Positions 26,248 to 35,702 of a stretch of 64,000 bases of DNA are shown here, one piece after another (position 1 is the stretch's first letter; each line of letters starts with the position of its first letter). Source of the stretch: an uncultured Roseburia sp. (GTDB lineage: Bacteria; Bacillota; Clostridia; Lachnospirales; Lachnospiraceae); assembly GCA_910587865.1 (NCBI GenBank), contig CAJUNX010000011.1, forward strand, positions 1 through 64,000, written 5' to 3'. Made by a program: the position numbers and the translations under genes. Under the pieces are notes generated by a model. The model saw only the letters and a list, made by a program, of their open reading frames with translations, ran no database searches and was not told the DNA's origin.

Positions 26248-26646
26248 ATGGAACAGCAGCTCGATTTATTTGAAGACGACTTACATTGCGAAGTGTGCAA
26301 CCGGCCCCTGCCGGCAAACAGCAAAGGAACCATCTGCACATTCTGCGCGGAGCAGATGCTATTCAGTGAGGTAAAAGACTACATACGTGAAAATGATGTG
26401 ACGGAATACGATGTTGCAGTACATTTCGATATTCCGATTCAGCAGGTGAAACGATGGATCCGCGAGGGACGGATCGAGTATAAAACCAAAGAGCCCTCCA
26501 CCATCCGAATGCACTGCGTCGTATGCGGCGCTCCTGTCGCTTTCGGTACTGTCTGCGCGAAATGCCTTCGTCAGCAAAACACATCCGGGCATTCTAAGAC
26601 CCTGGAGCTCGATCCGAGCCGAATGCGCTATCTGGATGAATTTTAG
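26248..26646 (+). CDS. zinc-ribbon / helix-turn-helix protein
   Basis: 132 residues. The first half has a four-Cys cluster (CEVCNRPL..., ICTFCAEQ), followed by a helix-turn-helix-like segment (YDVAVHFDIPIQQVKRWIREGRIEY, about 55-79, resembling a MerR/excisionase-type recognition region). A second four-Cys cluster follows (CVVCGAP...VCAKCLR, about 91-109). The arrangement recalls small flagellar-operon regulators of the YvyF type, but I cannot confirm the family. Probably a nucleic-acid binding regulator. aggagg precedes the ATG and it has its own promoter and terminator, so it acts as a single-gene unit. Confidence 0.75.
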   Translation: MEQQLDLFEDDLHCEVCNRPLPANSKGTICTFCAEQMLFSEVKDYIRENDVTEYDVAVHFDIPIQQVKRWIREGRIEYKTKEPSTIRMHCVVCGAPVAFGTVCAKCLRQQNTSGHSKTLELDPSRMRYLDEF

Positions 26647-26683
26647 ACAGTGTCTGATACTTCCTGTTTTTATAACCGCTTAT

Positions 26684-26710
26684 AAAAAGGTGCCATCCGG
26701 CACCTTTTTT
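26684..26710 (+). terminator. terminator of the zinc-ribbon/HTH gene
   Basis: Arms aaaaaggtgcc/ggcacctttttt with a 4-base loop, ending in six Ts. The 200 bases beyond it (26711-26915) show nothing I can name. Confidence 0.85.
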
Positions 26711-26915
26711 CATACAGAAACTGCTCATAAACGATATTGTCTTCCCTGTCTCCTCCAGGTACCTGTCTGCATTATATTTAGTCTGACCTCCCTGTCTAAA
26801 TTTCCATCAGACTCCGTTGTCGGCGGTCAGCGATGCCACCGCATCGCCTCCCTTCTCCGCCAGCTGATGAAAATCTATTCTTCGGAGTTTTGCCAGATAT
26901 CATGCAGTCCGTACA

Positions 26916-27407
26916 CTAACGGACGACCGAACGCGGATATTTTACCATGATCGCATCGAGCATCTCGTCATCCGGCTCGAATTCATAGCGAATCAGTCCC
27001 TTTTCTCCTTTGAAAATCAGTTCATAAACCCTGGCTTCCTGTTCACCGGAAGACAGATTCTTATACGTCATAGTCGAATCGTTCTCGTACTTATAGACAC
27101 TACGGTCCCCTTTGGGCGCAATCGTGATCACGTCATCCATCTGCACGATTCCAAGGCTCTTTCTTCTGCTCTTTGACCGGATCCTGGCAAAACGCAGCTC
27201 CCCGTCATAGTAGGTATATTCGAACTCAAAATCTGCCTGAAATCCCTGAAAATACCACAGCACCGCCGTGACAATCGCCGGAATCGTGAGAATCGGCGCC
27301 CCCATTGCCAGCACAAACAAAAGACAGGCCAGCACAAACAGTACAATGTTCATCACCTTTCGGATCAGTGTCTTCTTCTTCGCGACAATAACCAGTACTT
27401 CCCGCAT
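26916..27407 (-). CDS. membrane protein, DUF6106-like
   Basis: 163 residues with two adjacent hydrophobic segments (about 18-36 and 39-55), then a soluble C-terminal domain with FEYTYYDGELRFARI and SKSRRKSLG, a pattern seen in the DUF6106 membrane proteins of Lachnospiraceae. Predicted to sit in the membrane with the C-terminal domain in the cytoplasm. Function unknown. Single gene, facing left. Confidence 0.65.
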   Translation of the reverse strand: MREVLVIVAKKKTLIRKVMNIVLFVLACLLFVLAMGAPILTIPAIVTAVLWYFQGFQADFEFEYTYYDGELRFARIRSKSRRKSLGIVQMDDVITIAPKGDRSVYKYENDSTMTYKNLSSGEQEARVYELIFKGEKGLIRYEFEPDDEMLDAIMVKYPRSVVR

Positions 27408-27558
27408 ATCAACCTCATTTCCGCACGGGCATCATGCATTACCGCCGCATCCGATCACCGCGCATTTTCCGGTGTATCCCACCGCTGTTCTGTTATTTTA
27501 TCATGTCTGGCTTTGTTAGGAAAGACTTTTTTCAAACTTTCGTGTTTTTATTTCTGAA

Positions 27559-27710
27559 AGTTCAGCCATGCTTCGCAAAATGTGCGAAGCATGCCCGCAT
27601 GAATGAGCACATTCTGCGAAGCATGAGGTGAGCGCCCGCATATGAGCAAAAAGCAGCTGCATCAGCAGCGGAAAGCTCCAAAGGAGCGGTTTTGTGAATG
27701 GCGCGGGCTG
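27559..27710 (+). repeat. dispersed intergenic repeat, copy B
   Basis: The second copy of the element described at 24077-24222, beginning agttcagccatgct and ending ggcgcgggctg. It contains its own inverted repeats (catgcttcgca with tgcgaagcatg) and lies between the DUF6106-like gene and the tRNA promoter. It encodes no protein. Confidence 0.7.
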
Positions 27711-27770
27711 AACGAACGTTAACTTTTTAATGAAATTCAGAAGTTTGGTACAGAAGTTTCGGATTTATTC

Positions 27771-27799
27771 TTGACTTTTCCACCCTGATCCGGTAAAAT
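27771..27799 (+). promoter_or_regulatory. promoter of the tRNA-Phe/tRNA-Gly pair
   Basis: TTGACT (27771-27776) and TAAAAT (27794-27799), 17-base spacer, 15 bases before the tRNA-Phe gene. Confidence 0.85.
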
Positions 27800-27814
27800 A
27801 TATATCTGTGAGAC

Positions 27815-27887
<73 letters not shown>

Positions 27888-27890
27888 TAT

Positions 27891-27961
27891 GCGGGTGTAG
27901 TTCAATGGTAGAACACCAGCCTTCCAAGCTGGATACGTGGGTTCGATTCCCATCACCCGCT
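27891..27961 (+). tRNA. tRNA-Gly (TCC)
   Basis: 71 bases: acceptor gcgggtg/cacccgc, anticodon stem ccagc/gctgg with loop ctTCCaa (anticodon TCC), T-loop ttcgattcc. The discriminator is T and CCA is not encoded. It is 3 bases after tRNA-Phe and shares its promoter. Confidence 0.97.
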
Positions 27962-27970
27962 CTTACGATG

Positions 27971-28000
27971 ACGGTCCGGATACGGACCGTTTTTCTTTTT
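27971..28000 (+). terminator. terminator after the tRNA pair
   Basis: Arms acggtccg/cggaccgt, 4-base loop, then TTTTTCTTTTT. Confidence 0.85.
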
Positions 28001-28161
28001 CCTTCTATTTTAGAAAAAGTTCATAATTAACCTCTTTTTTCCTGTTATTTTCTATGTTATCCTTGTACTGTCACATTTATACCAAATTTTGTCCCTGCAT
28101 AAGTTTCTGTGGGGACCATTCATACGGCATCATCCGCCATAAAAAAGGAGCACGATCTGCA

Positions 28162-28800
28162 ATGGAAAAAAAACCTGATTTTAAAGCAATGAGCACAAAG
28201 ACAAAGGTCGGTTATATCTGGGATTACTACAGATGGCCGATCCTGCTTACCATAATCGGTGTCGGCGTTTTGATCTCCATCATCTACAACAGAATCACTT
28301 ACCGGGAGCCCGTTTTAAATGTTCTTATGATCAACTGCAACAACCTGTTTTCCAATGACGACAGCGGGTTTCACGAGTTTCTGACCGGATACGGCTACGA
28401 TCCGGAGGAGTCCCCGGTTTCGCTGAATGCCTCCATGTATTTTCCGGAGGACGACTATTCACAGTCCGTTAACGAACTCCAGGTACTCTCCACGCTGATC
28501 GCAGCCGGCGGACAGGATATCTTTTTCGGCAGGGGAGCCATCTTTTTAAACTATGCCGAGCAGGGCGCGTTTCAGGACCTCTCCACGCTGCTCCCGGCGG
28601 ATCTTCTCGCACGCTACGAGGACGGTCTGCTCTACGCAGTCGATGAAGACGGCACTTCCTATCCCTGTGCGGTTACCATCACGGACAATGAATGGCTGAC
28701 CAAAAATAATTACTACGACTCCTGTTATTTCGGGATTCTCTACCGCGGATCGAATCCGGAAACCGCCGTACAGTTTGCGGAATTCCTGCTCAATTACTGA
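28162..28800 (+). CDS. membrane-anchored hypothetical protein
   Basis: 212 residues from the ATG at 28162 (aaggag about 11 bases upstream). A charged N-terminal segment is followed by one transmembrane helix (about 24-44, ILLTIIGVGVLISII), then an extracellular region rich in acidic and aromatic residues. The latter part (STLIAAGGQDIFFG, LPADLLARYEDG) faintly recalls solute-binding proteins, but no family is recognised. Conserved-looking and well terminated; function unknown. Confidence 0.7.
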   Translation: MEKKPDFKAMSTKTKVGYIWDYYRWPILLTIIGVGVLISIIYNRITYREPVLNVLMINCNNLFSNDDSGFHEFLTGYGYDPEESPVSLNASMYFPEDDYSQSVNELQVLSTLIAAGGQDIFFGRGAIFLNYAEQGAFQDLSTLLPADLLARYEDGLLYAVDEDGTSYPCAVTITDNEWLTKNNYYDSCYFGILYRGSNPETAVQFAEFLLNY

Positions 28801-28809
28801 CAAACATAC

Positions 28810-28852
28810 CGTTTCTGACATCTGTATGCCCGCAGTGTCAGAAACGTTTTTT
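28810..28852. terminator. terminator between convergent genes
   Basis: Perfect 11-bp arms cgtttctgaca/tgtcagaaacg followed by six Ts on the plus strand. The right arm contains the last codons and TGA of the ATPase gene on the minus strand. Confidence 0.85.
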
Positions 28853-31405
28853 CTTCCCTGCAAGGGACGATAAAAGCACCAGCAGCTCATGCGCCAGCAG
28901 CGGTATTGATGCAAGCATCAGCAGATTCACCCATTCCGGCAGGGAAAGCCGGCAGGTCCCGAACAGGCCGACAAAATACGGGACTTCTGTCACCATAAGC
29001 TGCAGTCCCAGCCCGATCGCAAACGCGGCAATCATCAGCGGATTCCCGAGATGATTCATCCGAAACAGCGACGTTTCCACATCGCGCATCCCGATCGCGT
29101 GAAACAGCTGCGCCATTCCAAGCACCGTAAATGCATAGGTCTGACACCGGCTTAAAATGTCCGGGTATGTCAGCAGCTCTCTGACTGCCGCCGGCGAGAG
29201 ATTTCCCCCTGCCCGCAGGATCAGCGTAACCGGAATCTGCAAAAACGCCAGCATGCTGATCACAGCGATCAGCACTCCGTAAAAGCAGGTACAGCTCCAT
29301 CCGCCTCCCGCAAACAGACTTTCGTCTCTGTGTCTCGGCGGACGGTCCATATAGCTTTTACTCTCCTCCTCATCCACGCCAAGTGCGAGCGCCGGCAGTG
29401 AATCCGTAATCAGATTAATCCACAGAATGTGACTTGAGCGCAGCGGTGCAGCCAGTCCGAACAGTACCGCAGCCAGCATCGTAATAATCTCACCGAAATT
29501 AGACGACAATAAAAACAGCACCGATTTTCGGATGTTCTCATAAATACTTCTCCCCTGCGCAATCGCGCCGGCAATCGTGGCGAAATTATCGTCCGTCAGC
29601 ACGATATCGGCAGCATTTCTGGCAACATCCGTGCCGTTCATCCCCATCGCAATCCCGACGTCCGCAGATTTGAGCGAAGGCGCGTCATTGACTCCGTCCC
29701 CTGTCATCGCCGTAATCTCACCGTTTTTTCTGCAGGCCGACACAATGCGCACTTTATGCTCCGGTGATACATGTGCAAAAACGCGAAGCTCCTTCATCCG
29801 TTCCGCCAGCTCCCCGTCTTCCATCCGATCCAGCTCCTCCCCCGCGATACACTCGGATTCCTTTTCCGCGATTCCGATCTCCCGTGCAATTGCAAATGCG
29901 GTATCCGCACGATCGCCAGTGATCATAACCGTCTTCACACCTGCATCTGCAAATGCCGCCACCGCGTCCGCCACTCCCGGGCGCACCGGGTCACTCATCC
30001 CGACCAGTCCCAAAAACGTCAGATCATGTTCCGTCGGCTCTGTGGCAGGCTCGTACATTCCGGCCGCCAGTACCCGCAGTCCTTTTCCGGTAAATTCCAG
30101 CAGTGCCTCCCTTATTTTCTTTTTGGCGCCGGATGACAGCGGCTGTTTTTTTCCGTCAATCAGTATATAGCGGCAGCGCTCCAGCACCTCATCCGGTGAA
30201 CCTTTGGTATAAGAAACCAGATTCCCTCCTTTCCGATGAAGTGTGGTCATCATTTTCCGTCCGGAATCAAACGCGATCTCACCGACTCTCGTCAGCTTCT
30301 GTTCCAGCGCTTCCCTCTGCATTCCGTAACGGTCTGCCAGCTCCAAAAGGGCCAGTTCAGTCGGATCTCCCCTGCGTGTTCCCTCGGAAATCACGGCATC
30401 ATTACAAAGCGTAAGACCTGTCAGATACTCCCGATCCGCCGCTGCATCCAGCTGATCCGCATCACACTGTCTCCCGTTTGTATAGCACCGCATCACTGTC
30501 ATGCGGTTTTGTGTGAGCGTACCGGTCTTATCCGTGCAGACCACACTCACGCACCCCAGCGTCTCCACGCTCGGCAGTCGTTTTACAATGGTATGCACTT
30601 TTACCATCCGTGAGACGCAGAGCGCAAGCACCATCGTCACAATTGCAGGCAGTCCTTCCGGAACGGCAGCAACCGCAAGCGAAATCGCCGTGATCAGCAT
30701 TTCGCCGACATCGCGCCGCTGAAGCACAGCGATAAAAAACAGGAGTACACACAAAAATACGGAGACTGTGCTCAGTATCTTTCCCAGATCGCCCAGGCGT
30801 TTCTGAAGCGGCGTGATCTCGGTTTTCGCATTCTGAAGCATACGGGCAATTTTTCCGATTTCCGTATCCATTCCGATCGCTGTGACGATCCCCTCACCGC
30901 GCCCGTATGTTACATTCGTAGACATATACGCCTGATTCTTTTCGATCGTATCCTTCGTCACGGGAACCGATTCTCCCGTCAGCGCAGCCTCCTCAATCTT
31001 CAGATTCACCGCTTCCGTCAGTCTGATGTCAGCAGGCACCTGACAGCCCGCCTCCAACACCACAATATCTCCGGGAATCAGATCTGCGGCCTGTATGCTG
31101 CGGATTTCGCCGCCCTCACGAATCAGCGCATGCGGGCTTGTCAGCTCTTTTAGCGCCTCTAACGCGCGCTGGGCACGTCCCTCCTGAATCACCCCGACAA
31201 ACGCATTCACCATAACAACCGCCAGAATAATCGCCATATCCCCGTATTCCTTCAGCAGCAGAGAAATCGCCGCTGCCACAAAGAGAATAAAAATCAGCGG
31301 ATCATTCAGCTGCCTGGCAAAACATTCTGCCATTGATGGCTGTCTTTCCTCCTCCAGCACATTATTTCCCCGTTCCACCTGTCCGGTCCATTCCTGCTCT
31401 GCCAT
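28838..31405 (-). CDS. P2-type cation-transporting ATPase (calcium-type)
   Basis: 855 residues. All P-type landmarks are present: actuator ALTGESVPV (TGES), phosphorylation site [13 protein letters not shown], nucleotide-binding KGSPDEVL, hinge [22 protein letters not shown] and M4 metal site [12 protein letters not shown], typical of the SERCA/PMCA-like P2A/P2B pumps. About ten hydrophobic segments. Likely exports calcium or a similar divalent ion across the cytoplasmic membrane. The N terminus starts close to GNNVLEEE, about 25-30 residues shorter than usual; the normal start helix is not found in frame upstream, so the gene may have a trimmed N terminus or an unrecognised start. Confidence 0.9.
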   Translation of the reverse strand: MAEQEWTGQVERGNNVLEEERQPSMAECFARQLNDPLIFILFVAAAISLLLKEYGDMAIILAVVMVNAFVGVIQEGRAQRALEALKELTSPHALIREGGEIRSIQAADLIPGDIVVLEAGCQVPADIRLTEAVNLKIEEAALTGESVPVTKDTIEKNQAYMSTNVTYGRGEGIVTAIGMDTEIGKIARMLQNAKTEITPLQKRLGDLGKILSTVSVFLCVLLFFIAVLQRRDVGEMLITAISLAVAAVPEGLPAIVTMVLALCVSRMVKVHTIVKRLPSVETLGCVSVVCTDKTGTLTQNRMTVMRCYTNGRQCDADQLDAAADREYLTGLTLCNDAVISEGTRRGDPTELALLELADRYGMQREALEQKLTRVGEIAFDSGRKMMTTLHRKGGNLVSYTKGSPDEVLERCRYILIDGKKQPLSSGAKKKIREALLEFTGKGLRVLAAGMYEPATEPTEHDLTFLGLVGMSDPVRPGVADAVAAFADAGVKTVMITGDRADTAFAIAREIGIAEKESECIAGEELDRMEDGELAERMKELRVFAHVSPEHKVRIVSACRKNGEITAMTGDGVNDAPSLKSADVGIAMGMNGTDVARNAADIVLTDDNFATIAGAIAQGRSIYENIRKSVLFLLSSNFGEIITMLAAVLFGLAAPLRSSHILWINLITDSLPALALGVDEEESKSYMDRPPRHRDESLFAGGGWSCTCFYGVLIAVISMLAFLQIPVTLILRAGGNLSPAAVRELLTYPDILSRCQTYAFTVLGMAQLFHAIGMRDVETSLFRMNHLGNPLMIAAFAIGLGLQLMVTEVPYFVGLFGTCRLSLPEWVNLLMLASIPLLAHELLVLLSSLAGKKKRF

Positions 31406-31554
31406 ACATTTTCCCCTGTCCTTTCAGAATATCGCAGCCGTCGCTCTGTTGCCTGATATGGACAGCCACGGTACATTCTATGTGGACGGGCTGTAAATTA
31501 TGACGTCTGCACACTGTATACAGATCACAGTGCCGCAGCGTTTCCTTCATCACG

Positions 31555-31583
31555 CAAAAAAGGACATCCGAAACGGATGTCCT
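31555..31583 (-). terminator. terminator of the chemoreceptor gene
   Basis: On the minus strand arms aggacatccg/cggatgtcct, 3-base loop, followed by TTTTTT. About 20 bases after the stop at 31604. Confidence 0.85.
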
Positions 31584-31603
31584 CTTTCATTCACAATATC
31601 GTA

Positions 31604-33292
31604 TTACTCTAAAATAAAGCGATGCACGATCTCTCTTAAATTCGCAACACAATCGAAGCACTCGGAAACCATCTCGTGTGTCGTTCCGGTCTTCTCCACC
31701 ATGTCACTGGTTTTCTCTGCAATATCCGTAACCCCGATCGCGGATTCGCCGACCGTGTCATTGATACCGCTGAGCGCCTGAGCAATCGCCTCAATCGAAC
31801 CGGCAAGCCCCTCAACGGCCTCTCTTACGTTATCCATGCTGCTCTTGAATACATCCGCGTCAGCCTGATACTGCTCACTGACTTCCTCAAAACTCTTGTA
31901 CTCAGAGAGGATCGTATTCTCAAGGAAGTCCATACTCTCGCTTAAACAGCCTTCCATATTGGATACTGCTTCATTGACCACCTGGACAATCCCGCTGATA
32001 TCCGCAATCGCCTTGGAGGTCTGATCCGCAAGACTTCCGATCTCCGTCGCAACCACTGCAAATCCACGGCCTGCCTCGCCTGCTCTCGCCGCCTCAATCG
32101 ATGCATTCAGTGCAAGCAGACTTGTCTGGGAAGAAATCTCCATAATCGTACTCGTCAGCTCGTTGATCTTCTCCACAGCCTTCGATCCCTCGATCGCTTT
32201 GTCAGCCTTAACCTTGACACTATTGTACATATCCATGGTTTTCGCGCTGCCGGCAACCGTATGGTTCCTCATCTTCTTCGCGCGCTCCATGATCTCGTCG
32301 GATGTTCTCGCACCCTCTGCGGTCATGCTGTTGATATCGTCAGCGCCGTTCTTGATCACATTGACGTTCTCATTGATCGTAACCGTGGTAGCTGCAGTCT
32401 CCTGCATACCTGCCGCAAGCTGCTGACTGGTCGCAGAGTTATCCGAACACATATGATCCACCGTGGTCGTAATCTGCTGAAGTCCGTCCACATTCTCGGT
32501 AATCTGATTGCTGGCCGTGTCAATATTCTGGATCATCTCCCTGATATTGGCTCTCATATCGCGGGCCGCCCTTGCCATCTCACCGGTCTCATCCTTGCGG
32601 CTGCACAGTCTGATCAGGTTCGGATTGTGTCTGAAATTAAGTCCTGCCGTATCCGTGATAATCGTGGTAAGCTGTTTGATCGGCTTGCCGATAAAGTGGC
32701 TTACAATATATCCGATCACTACGCAGACAAGCAGTACCGCAAGAGATGCATAGATCATCTCCATCATCATTTTGTTTATTGGCTCAAGAACCTCGTCCTC
32801 GTCCGCCGTCATAAAGACGATATTACCCTTATTGGTAATCGCCATCCCGGCATACTTTGTCTTACCGCTATCCTCATATGTAACGATCTGATTTTCCGGT
32901 ATTCTGCCTGCACGGATCTCGGCTGCCGTATCGCTCACAACCGAAATATTCACCTTTTCACCGACACGGGCCTCGTCTGGATGATACAACAGGACACAGT
33001 CCGGAGAAATCACACAGACATAAGAGGAACTCACACCGCTCATTTCCACATGGCCAAGCACGGAGTTAAACTCCGCATAACCACGATCCTCAGGCAGAAG
33101 ATCGACATTGCTCGCCGATGCGGCTGCCAGATCCATCACATAATCCGCATACGCATCCGATACGGTCTTCCTTGATGCCGTGAGCGCACTTATAATCGTC
33201 ACCAGCACCGACAAAACGACAACAGCAAAGGTCATTAACGAAATCTTCGCTGCGATCGAATTGATTAATTTAGTTTTCTTTTGTCCTTCCAT
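31604..33292 (-). CDS. methyl-accepting chemotaxis protein
   Basis: 562 residues. TM1 about 14-36, an extracellular Cache-like sensor domain (37-180, with [15 protein letters not shown] and [15 protein letters not shown]), TM2 about 183-205, a HAMP region with IGKPIKQLT, and a cytoplasmic signalling domain whose tip reads [31 protein letters not shown]. Normal for receptors that feed CheA/CheW; the ligand is unknown. It stands alone with its own promoter; no che genes are in the window. Confidence 0.93.
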   Translation of the reverse strand: MEGQKKTKLINSIAAKISLMTFAVVVLSVLVTIISALTASRKTVSDAYADYVMDLAAASASNVDLLPEDRGYAEFNSVLGHVEMSGVSSSYVCVISPDCVLLYHPDEARVGEKVNISVVSDTAAEIRAGRIPENQIVTYEDSGKTKYAGMAITNKGNIVFMTADEDEVLEPINKMMMEMIYASLAVLLVCVVIGYIVSHFIGKPIKQLTTIITDTAGLNFRHNPNLIRLCSRKDETGEMARAARDMRANIREMIQNIDTASNQITENVDGLQQITTTVDHMCSDNSATSQQLAAGMQETAATTVTINENVNVIKNGADDINSMTAEGARTSDEIMERAKKMRNHTVAGSAKTMDMYNSVKVKADKAIEGSKAVEKINELTSTIMEISSQTSLLALNASIEAARAGEAGRGFAVVATEIGSLADQTSKAIADISGIVQVVNEAVSNMEGCLSESMDFLENTILSEYKSFEEVSEQYQADADVFKSSMDNVREAVEGLAGSIEAIAQALSGINDTVGESAIGVTDIAEKTSDMVEKTGTTHEMVSECFDCVANLREIVHRFILE

Positions 33293-33346
33293 CTCACCAG
33301 TCTCCTATTATTTTTTTGAAACAAAACAATAAATCCACATAATTAT

Positions 33347-33374
33347 ATTTTACCACAATCCTGCCATCTTGCAA
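33347..33374 (-). promoter_or_regulatory. promoter of the chemoreceptor gene
   Basis: On the minus strand TTGCAA (33369-33374) and TAAAAT (33347-33352) with a 16-base spacer, about 55 bases before the start codon. Confidence 0.65.
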
Positions 33375-33389
33375 GAATTTCTTCAAGAT

Positions 33390-34907
33390 TTATCTGCCAA
33401 TTATTACCGTACAAAGCGTCTTCGCCGGCAGCGTCACATCACACAGATATCCTTCCATCCGGATTGTCGCCGTAATCTCCTCTGCCCCGTCGTGCAGCAG
33501 CACGATTCCGATGCTTTTATCCGGATTCTCCGCAGCCACGACCTCCACGGCCTTTCCAAAGACACTGCATCCGATCCGGACTGCTCCCGGCCGGATCGTC
33601 TCCGCAATCTGGCAGATATAGTGGTAGCTCACCGTCCGCACAAAGCATCCGTCCTCCGTCGCCACAAGCGGCGCTGCAAATCCTCCCGGCACATGGCGCG
33701 GACCTCCGTTCTGATCCACAATCATGTTCCAGTCGATCCAGCCGTTCATCCCATGGTTCAGATCTCCGATCATATCGTGCGCATACGCGACGGCGTCCGC
33801 GAAATCAACCTCAAGCGGCGTCTTTGACGCAGACGCAGACAGATCGGGCGGCAGCTCTCCTTTCCGTTCCTCCAGAATCTCCCGCGGCAGCTCATACGCA
33901 GCCGTCTTCCCGGGTACGTGAAGCCCGCAGCTCTCTGTATGCAGCAGCGTCTTATCCGGATATTTATCATGCAGCATCGACAGAGCCGTAAAATGATCTC
34001 CGGAATACCAGTGATAGGCAAATCCGCGAATCATCCCCATCGTATCCTCATCAAGCATCTCTTCCACATGCTCAATCATACGCTCTTTATTGTGGTCCCA
34101 GATAAACAGTCCGACACGCTCCGTAAGTCCCGCTTTTTTCAGCTCCGGATACAGGAAATCCCGGAGAAATGTCTTCTCCTGTTCCCCGCTCCACACGCAG
34201 CTGTCCCAGCTCGTGGCCGCAGCTGCCTCGTTCTGCACGCTCAGCATGGTGACCGGTATCCCTTCCTCCAGATACGCCAGGATGAATTTTACCAGGTATC
34301 TGGCCCAGGAACCGTAATATTCCGGCTTCAGACGCCCGCCAAAGCATCTGCCCGGTTTGGAAAAATCTACGTCAGCCGTCATATTTCCATAGACAGCCTT
34401 GTCGTTTTCCGAAAGCTCCGGCGGTGTCTTCCATGCAGCCGGCGGAGACCATGGGCTTAACAGCACGGAAAGATTCTCCCCCGCCAGTTCTTTTACCTCT
34501 TTCATGACCGGCAGGATATACTTCCTGTCCCGTGCAATCGAAAACGTCTCAAGCATCGGATCCGCAATCGGGTCTGCAACCGCCTGATATTCCTCAAGAG
34601 AGTAATCACAGCTGTCAATCGGAATCCTGACATACCGGGCATTTACCCCGTCTGCGCCAAACCAGCAGGAAAGCGCTTCTCTCCGCTTTTCCGGCGTCAT
34701 CTTCGCCAAAAGATAACACGCCGTCTCTGTCATGGCACATCCGTACCCCGTCATCTCCTGATACCGGAATGCCGGATAAATCCCGACGACATTCGATTCC
34801 TTCATTCTGCCCAGTCCGGATTCATCCGCAAAGCACAGATCGTTTCTGGTCTTTATAACCCTGCCGTCCGACACGTCAAAGGCTATTGTGGTCTGTACTG
34901 CATTCAT
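33390..34907 (-). CDS. glycoside hydrolase family 30 (glucosylceramidase/beta-1,6-glucanase-like)
   Basis: 505 residues from the ATG at 34907 (gggaggatga upstream). The frame continues through tRNA-Tyr, but that part is not coding. The TIM barrel shows GYGCAMTETACYLLAKM at the N terminus, SPWSPPAAWKT, SVQNEAAAATSWDSC (acid/base in the QNE segment, about 223-225) and LLHTESCG (nucleophile Glu), followed by a beta-sandwich tail. No signal peptide is seen, so the enzyme is probably cytoplasmic and acts on oligosaccharides brought in by the GPH transporter 0.8 kb upstream. Substrate: beta-linked glucosides or xylosides, not resolvable from sequence. Confidence 0.88.
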   Translation of the reverse strand: MNAVQTTIAFDVSDGRVIKTRNDLCFADESGLGRMKESNVVGIYPAFRYQEMTGYGCAMTETACYLLAKMTPEKRREALSCWFGADGVNARYVRIPIDSCDYSLEEYQAVADPIADPMLETFSIARDRKYILPVMKEVKELAGENLSVLLSPWSPPAAWKTPPELSENDKAVYGNMTADVDFSKPGRCFGGRLKPEYYGSWARYLVKFILAYLEEGIPVTMLSVQNEAAAATSWDSCVWSGEQEKTFLRDFLYPELKKAGLTERVGLFIWDHNKERMIEHVEEMLDEDTMGMIRGFAYHWYSGDHFTALSMLHDKYPDKTLLHTESCGLHVPGKTAAYELPREILEERKGELPPDLSASASKTPLEVDFADAVAYAHDMIGDLNHGMNGWIDWNMIVDQNGGPRHVPGGFAAPLVATEDGCFVRTVSYHYICQIAETIRPGAVRIGCSVFGKAVEVVAAENPDKSIGIVLLHDGAEEITATIRMEGYLCDVTLPAKTLCTVIIGR

Positions 34908-34940
34908 TTCATCCTCCCCCTCCCCCAAAAAATAGTTCTT

Positions 34941-35036
34941 AAAAAAAAAGAGTATTGCCACCTGTAACCAGACGCCTGCACGGTTCCTCCGCTCACCCAT
35001 AATCTGCGGAAGAATTAGTCTCTGTCGGGCAATACT
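34941..35036 (-). terminator. structured terminator/attenuator between tRNA-Tyr and the GH30 gene
   Basis: On the minus strand agtattgcc (35036-35028) pairs with ggcaatact (34959-34951), followed by C and nine Ts. The enclosed 68 bases form at least two further stems: cttccgc/gcggagg (7 bp, 13-base loop) and aacc/ggtt. It starts 3 bases after the tRNA 3' end and stops about 34 bases before the GH30 start codon. At minimum it terminates the tRNA transcript; the branched shape would also suit a regulatory leader for GH30. Confidence 0.65.
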
Positions 35037-35039
35037 TAA

Positions 35040-35121
35040 TGGGCAGAGGTGGATTCGAACCACCGAAGCAATTTGCAGCAGATTTACAGTCTGTCCCCTT
35101 TGGCCACTCGGGAATCTGCCC
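35040..35121 (-). tRNA. tRNA-Tyr (GTA)
   Basis: 82 bases with a long variable arm (class II): acceptor gggcaga/tctgccc, anticodon loop ctGTAaa (anticodon GTA), T-arm ggttcgaatcc. Discriminator A, CCA not encoded. Confidence 0.96.
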
Positions 35122-35223
35122 ATGTATCAGAAGTTTCCTGATATTTTTTGATTATAACACACTCCTGCCAGATACGCAAGTATGAAATGATCATTCTTTC
35201 GAAACGCGGCATCATCGAAAATA

Positions 35224-35262
35224 TAAAACGATCCCGGCGCCGTTTCCGGCGCCGGGATCCGT
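35224..35262 (-). terminator. terminator of the TM2/GPH transcript
   Basis: A perfect 12-bp GC-rich stem (gatcccggcgcc/ggcgccgggatc) followed on the minus strand by GTTTTATATTTT. It isolates the transporter operon from tRNA-Tyr and GH30. Confidence 0.8.
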
Positions 35263-35306
35263 GGGGATTTCCAAAATCTCTATTGATGTCGTAAGCAGTG
35301 ATATGT

Positions 35307-35681
35307 CTAAATCAGAATGCATCCGTTCTCATCCGGCTTCATGGGCAGCGCAATCAGAAAATCCACCATCGCCATCGCAATCGGGAATCCGCTCCAGCAG
35401 AGCGCAAGATACAAAATACCAAGAATCCAGCGTCTCTCATAAAACCGGTGCCCTCCGCACCATCCGGTAAGCACACACAGCCACAGATATTTCTTCCGGC
35501 TGACCTCGTGCAGCACACGGGCATCTTTCCACTCGTAATAACGATCGCCGAGCTTCTGCCACCACGGAATCTTTTCCTCGATCCCGTATGCGCGTTTTGT
35601 TTCCCGCAGTTCATCCTCGACTCTTGCCAGTTCCGCGACATTAAAGCGCTCCACGTCTTTTCTGGCTTTTTTCTCCGCCAT
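35307..35681 (-). CDS. TM2-domain protein
   Basis: 124 residues from the ATG at 35681 (aaggag 9 bases upstream). A charged, helical N-terminal half is followed by the TM2 pattern: a first helix ending in CGGHRFY, then WILGILYLALCWSG and a second helix AMAMVDFLIAL. TM2 proteins are small membrane proteins of unclear role. It follows the GPH transporter by 21 bases, so it is probably co-transcribed. Confidence 0.8.
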   Translation of the reverse strand: MAEKKARKDVERFNVAELARVEDELRETKRAYGIEEKIPWWQKLGDRYYEWKDARVLHEVSRKKYLWLCVLTGWCGGHRFYERRWILGILYLALCWSGFPIAMAMVDFLIALPMKPDENGCILI

Positions 35682-35702
35682 CAGATACATTCTCCTTCCA
35701 CA

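Noticed and set aside
34908..35123. 72-residue N-terminal extension of GH30
   Set aside because: It would read through tRNA-Tyr and its terminator; the ATG at 34907 has a good ribosome binding site and fits the family start.
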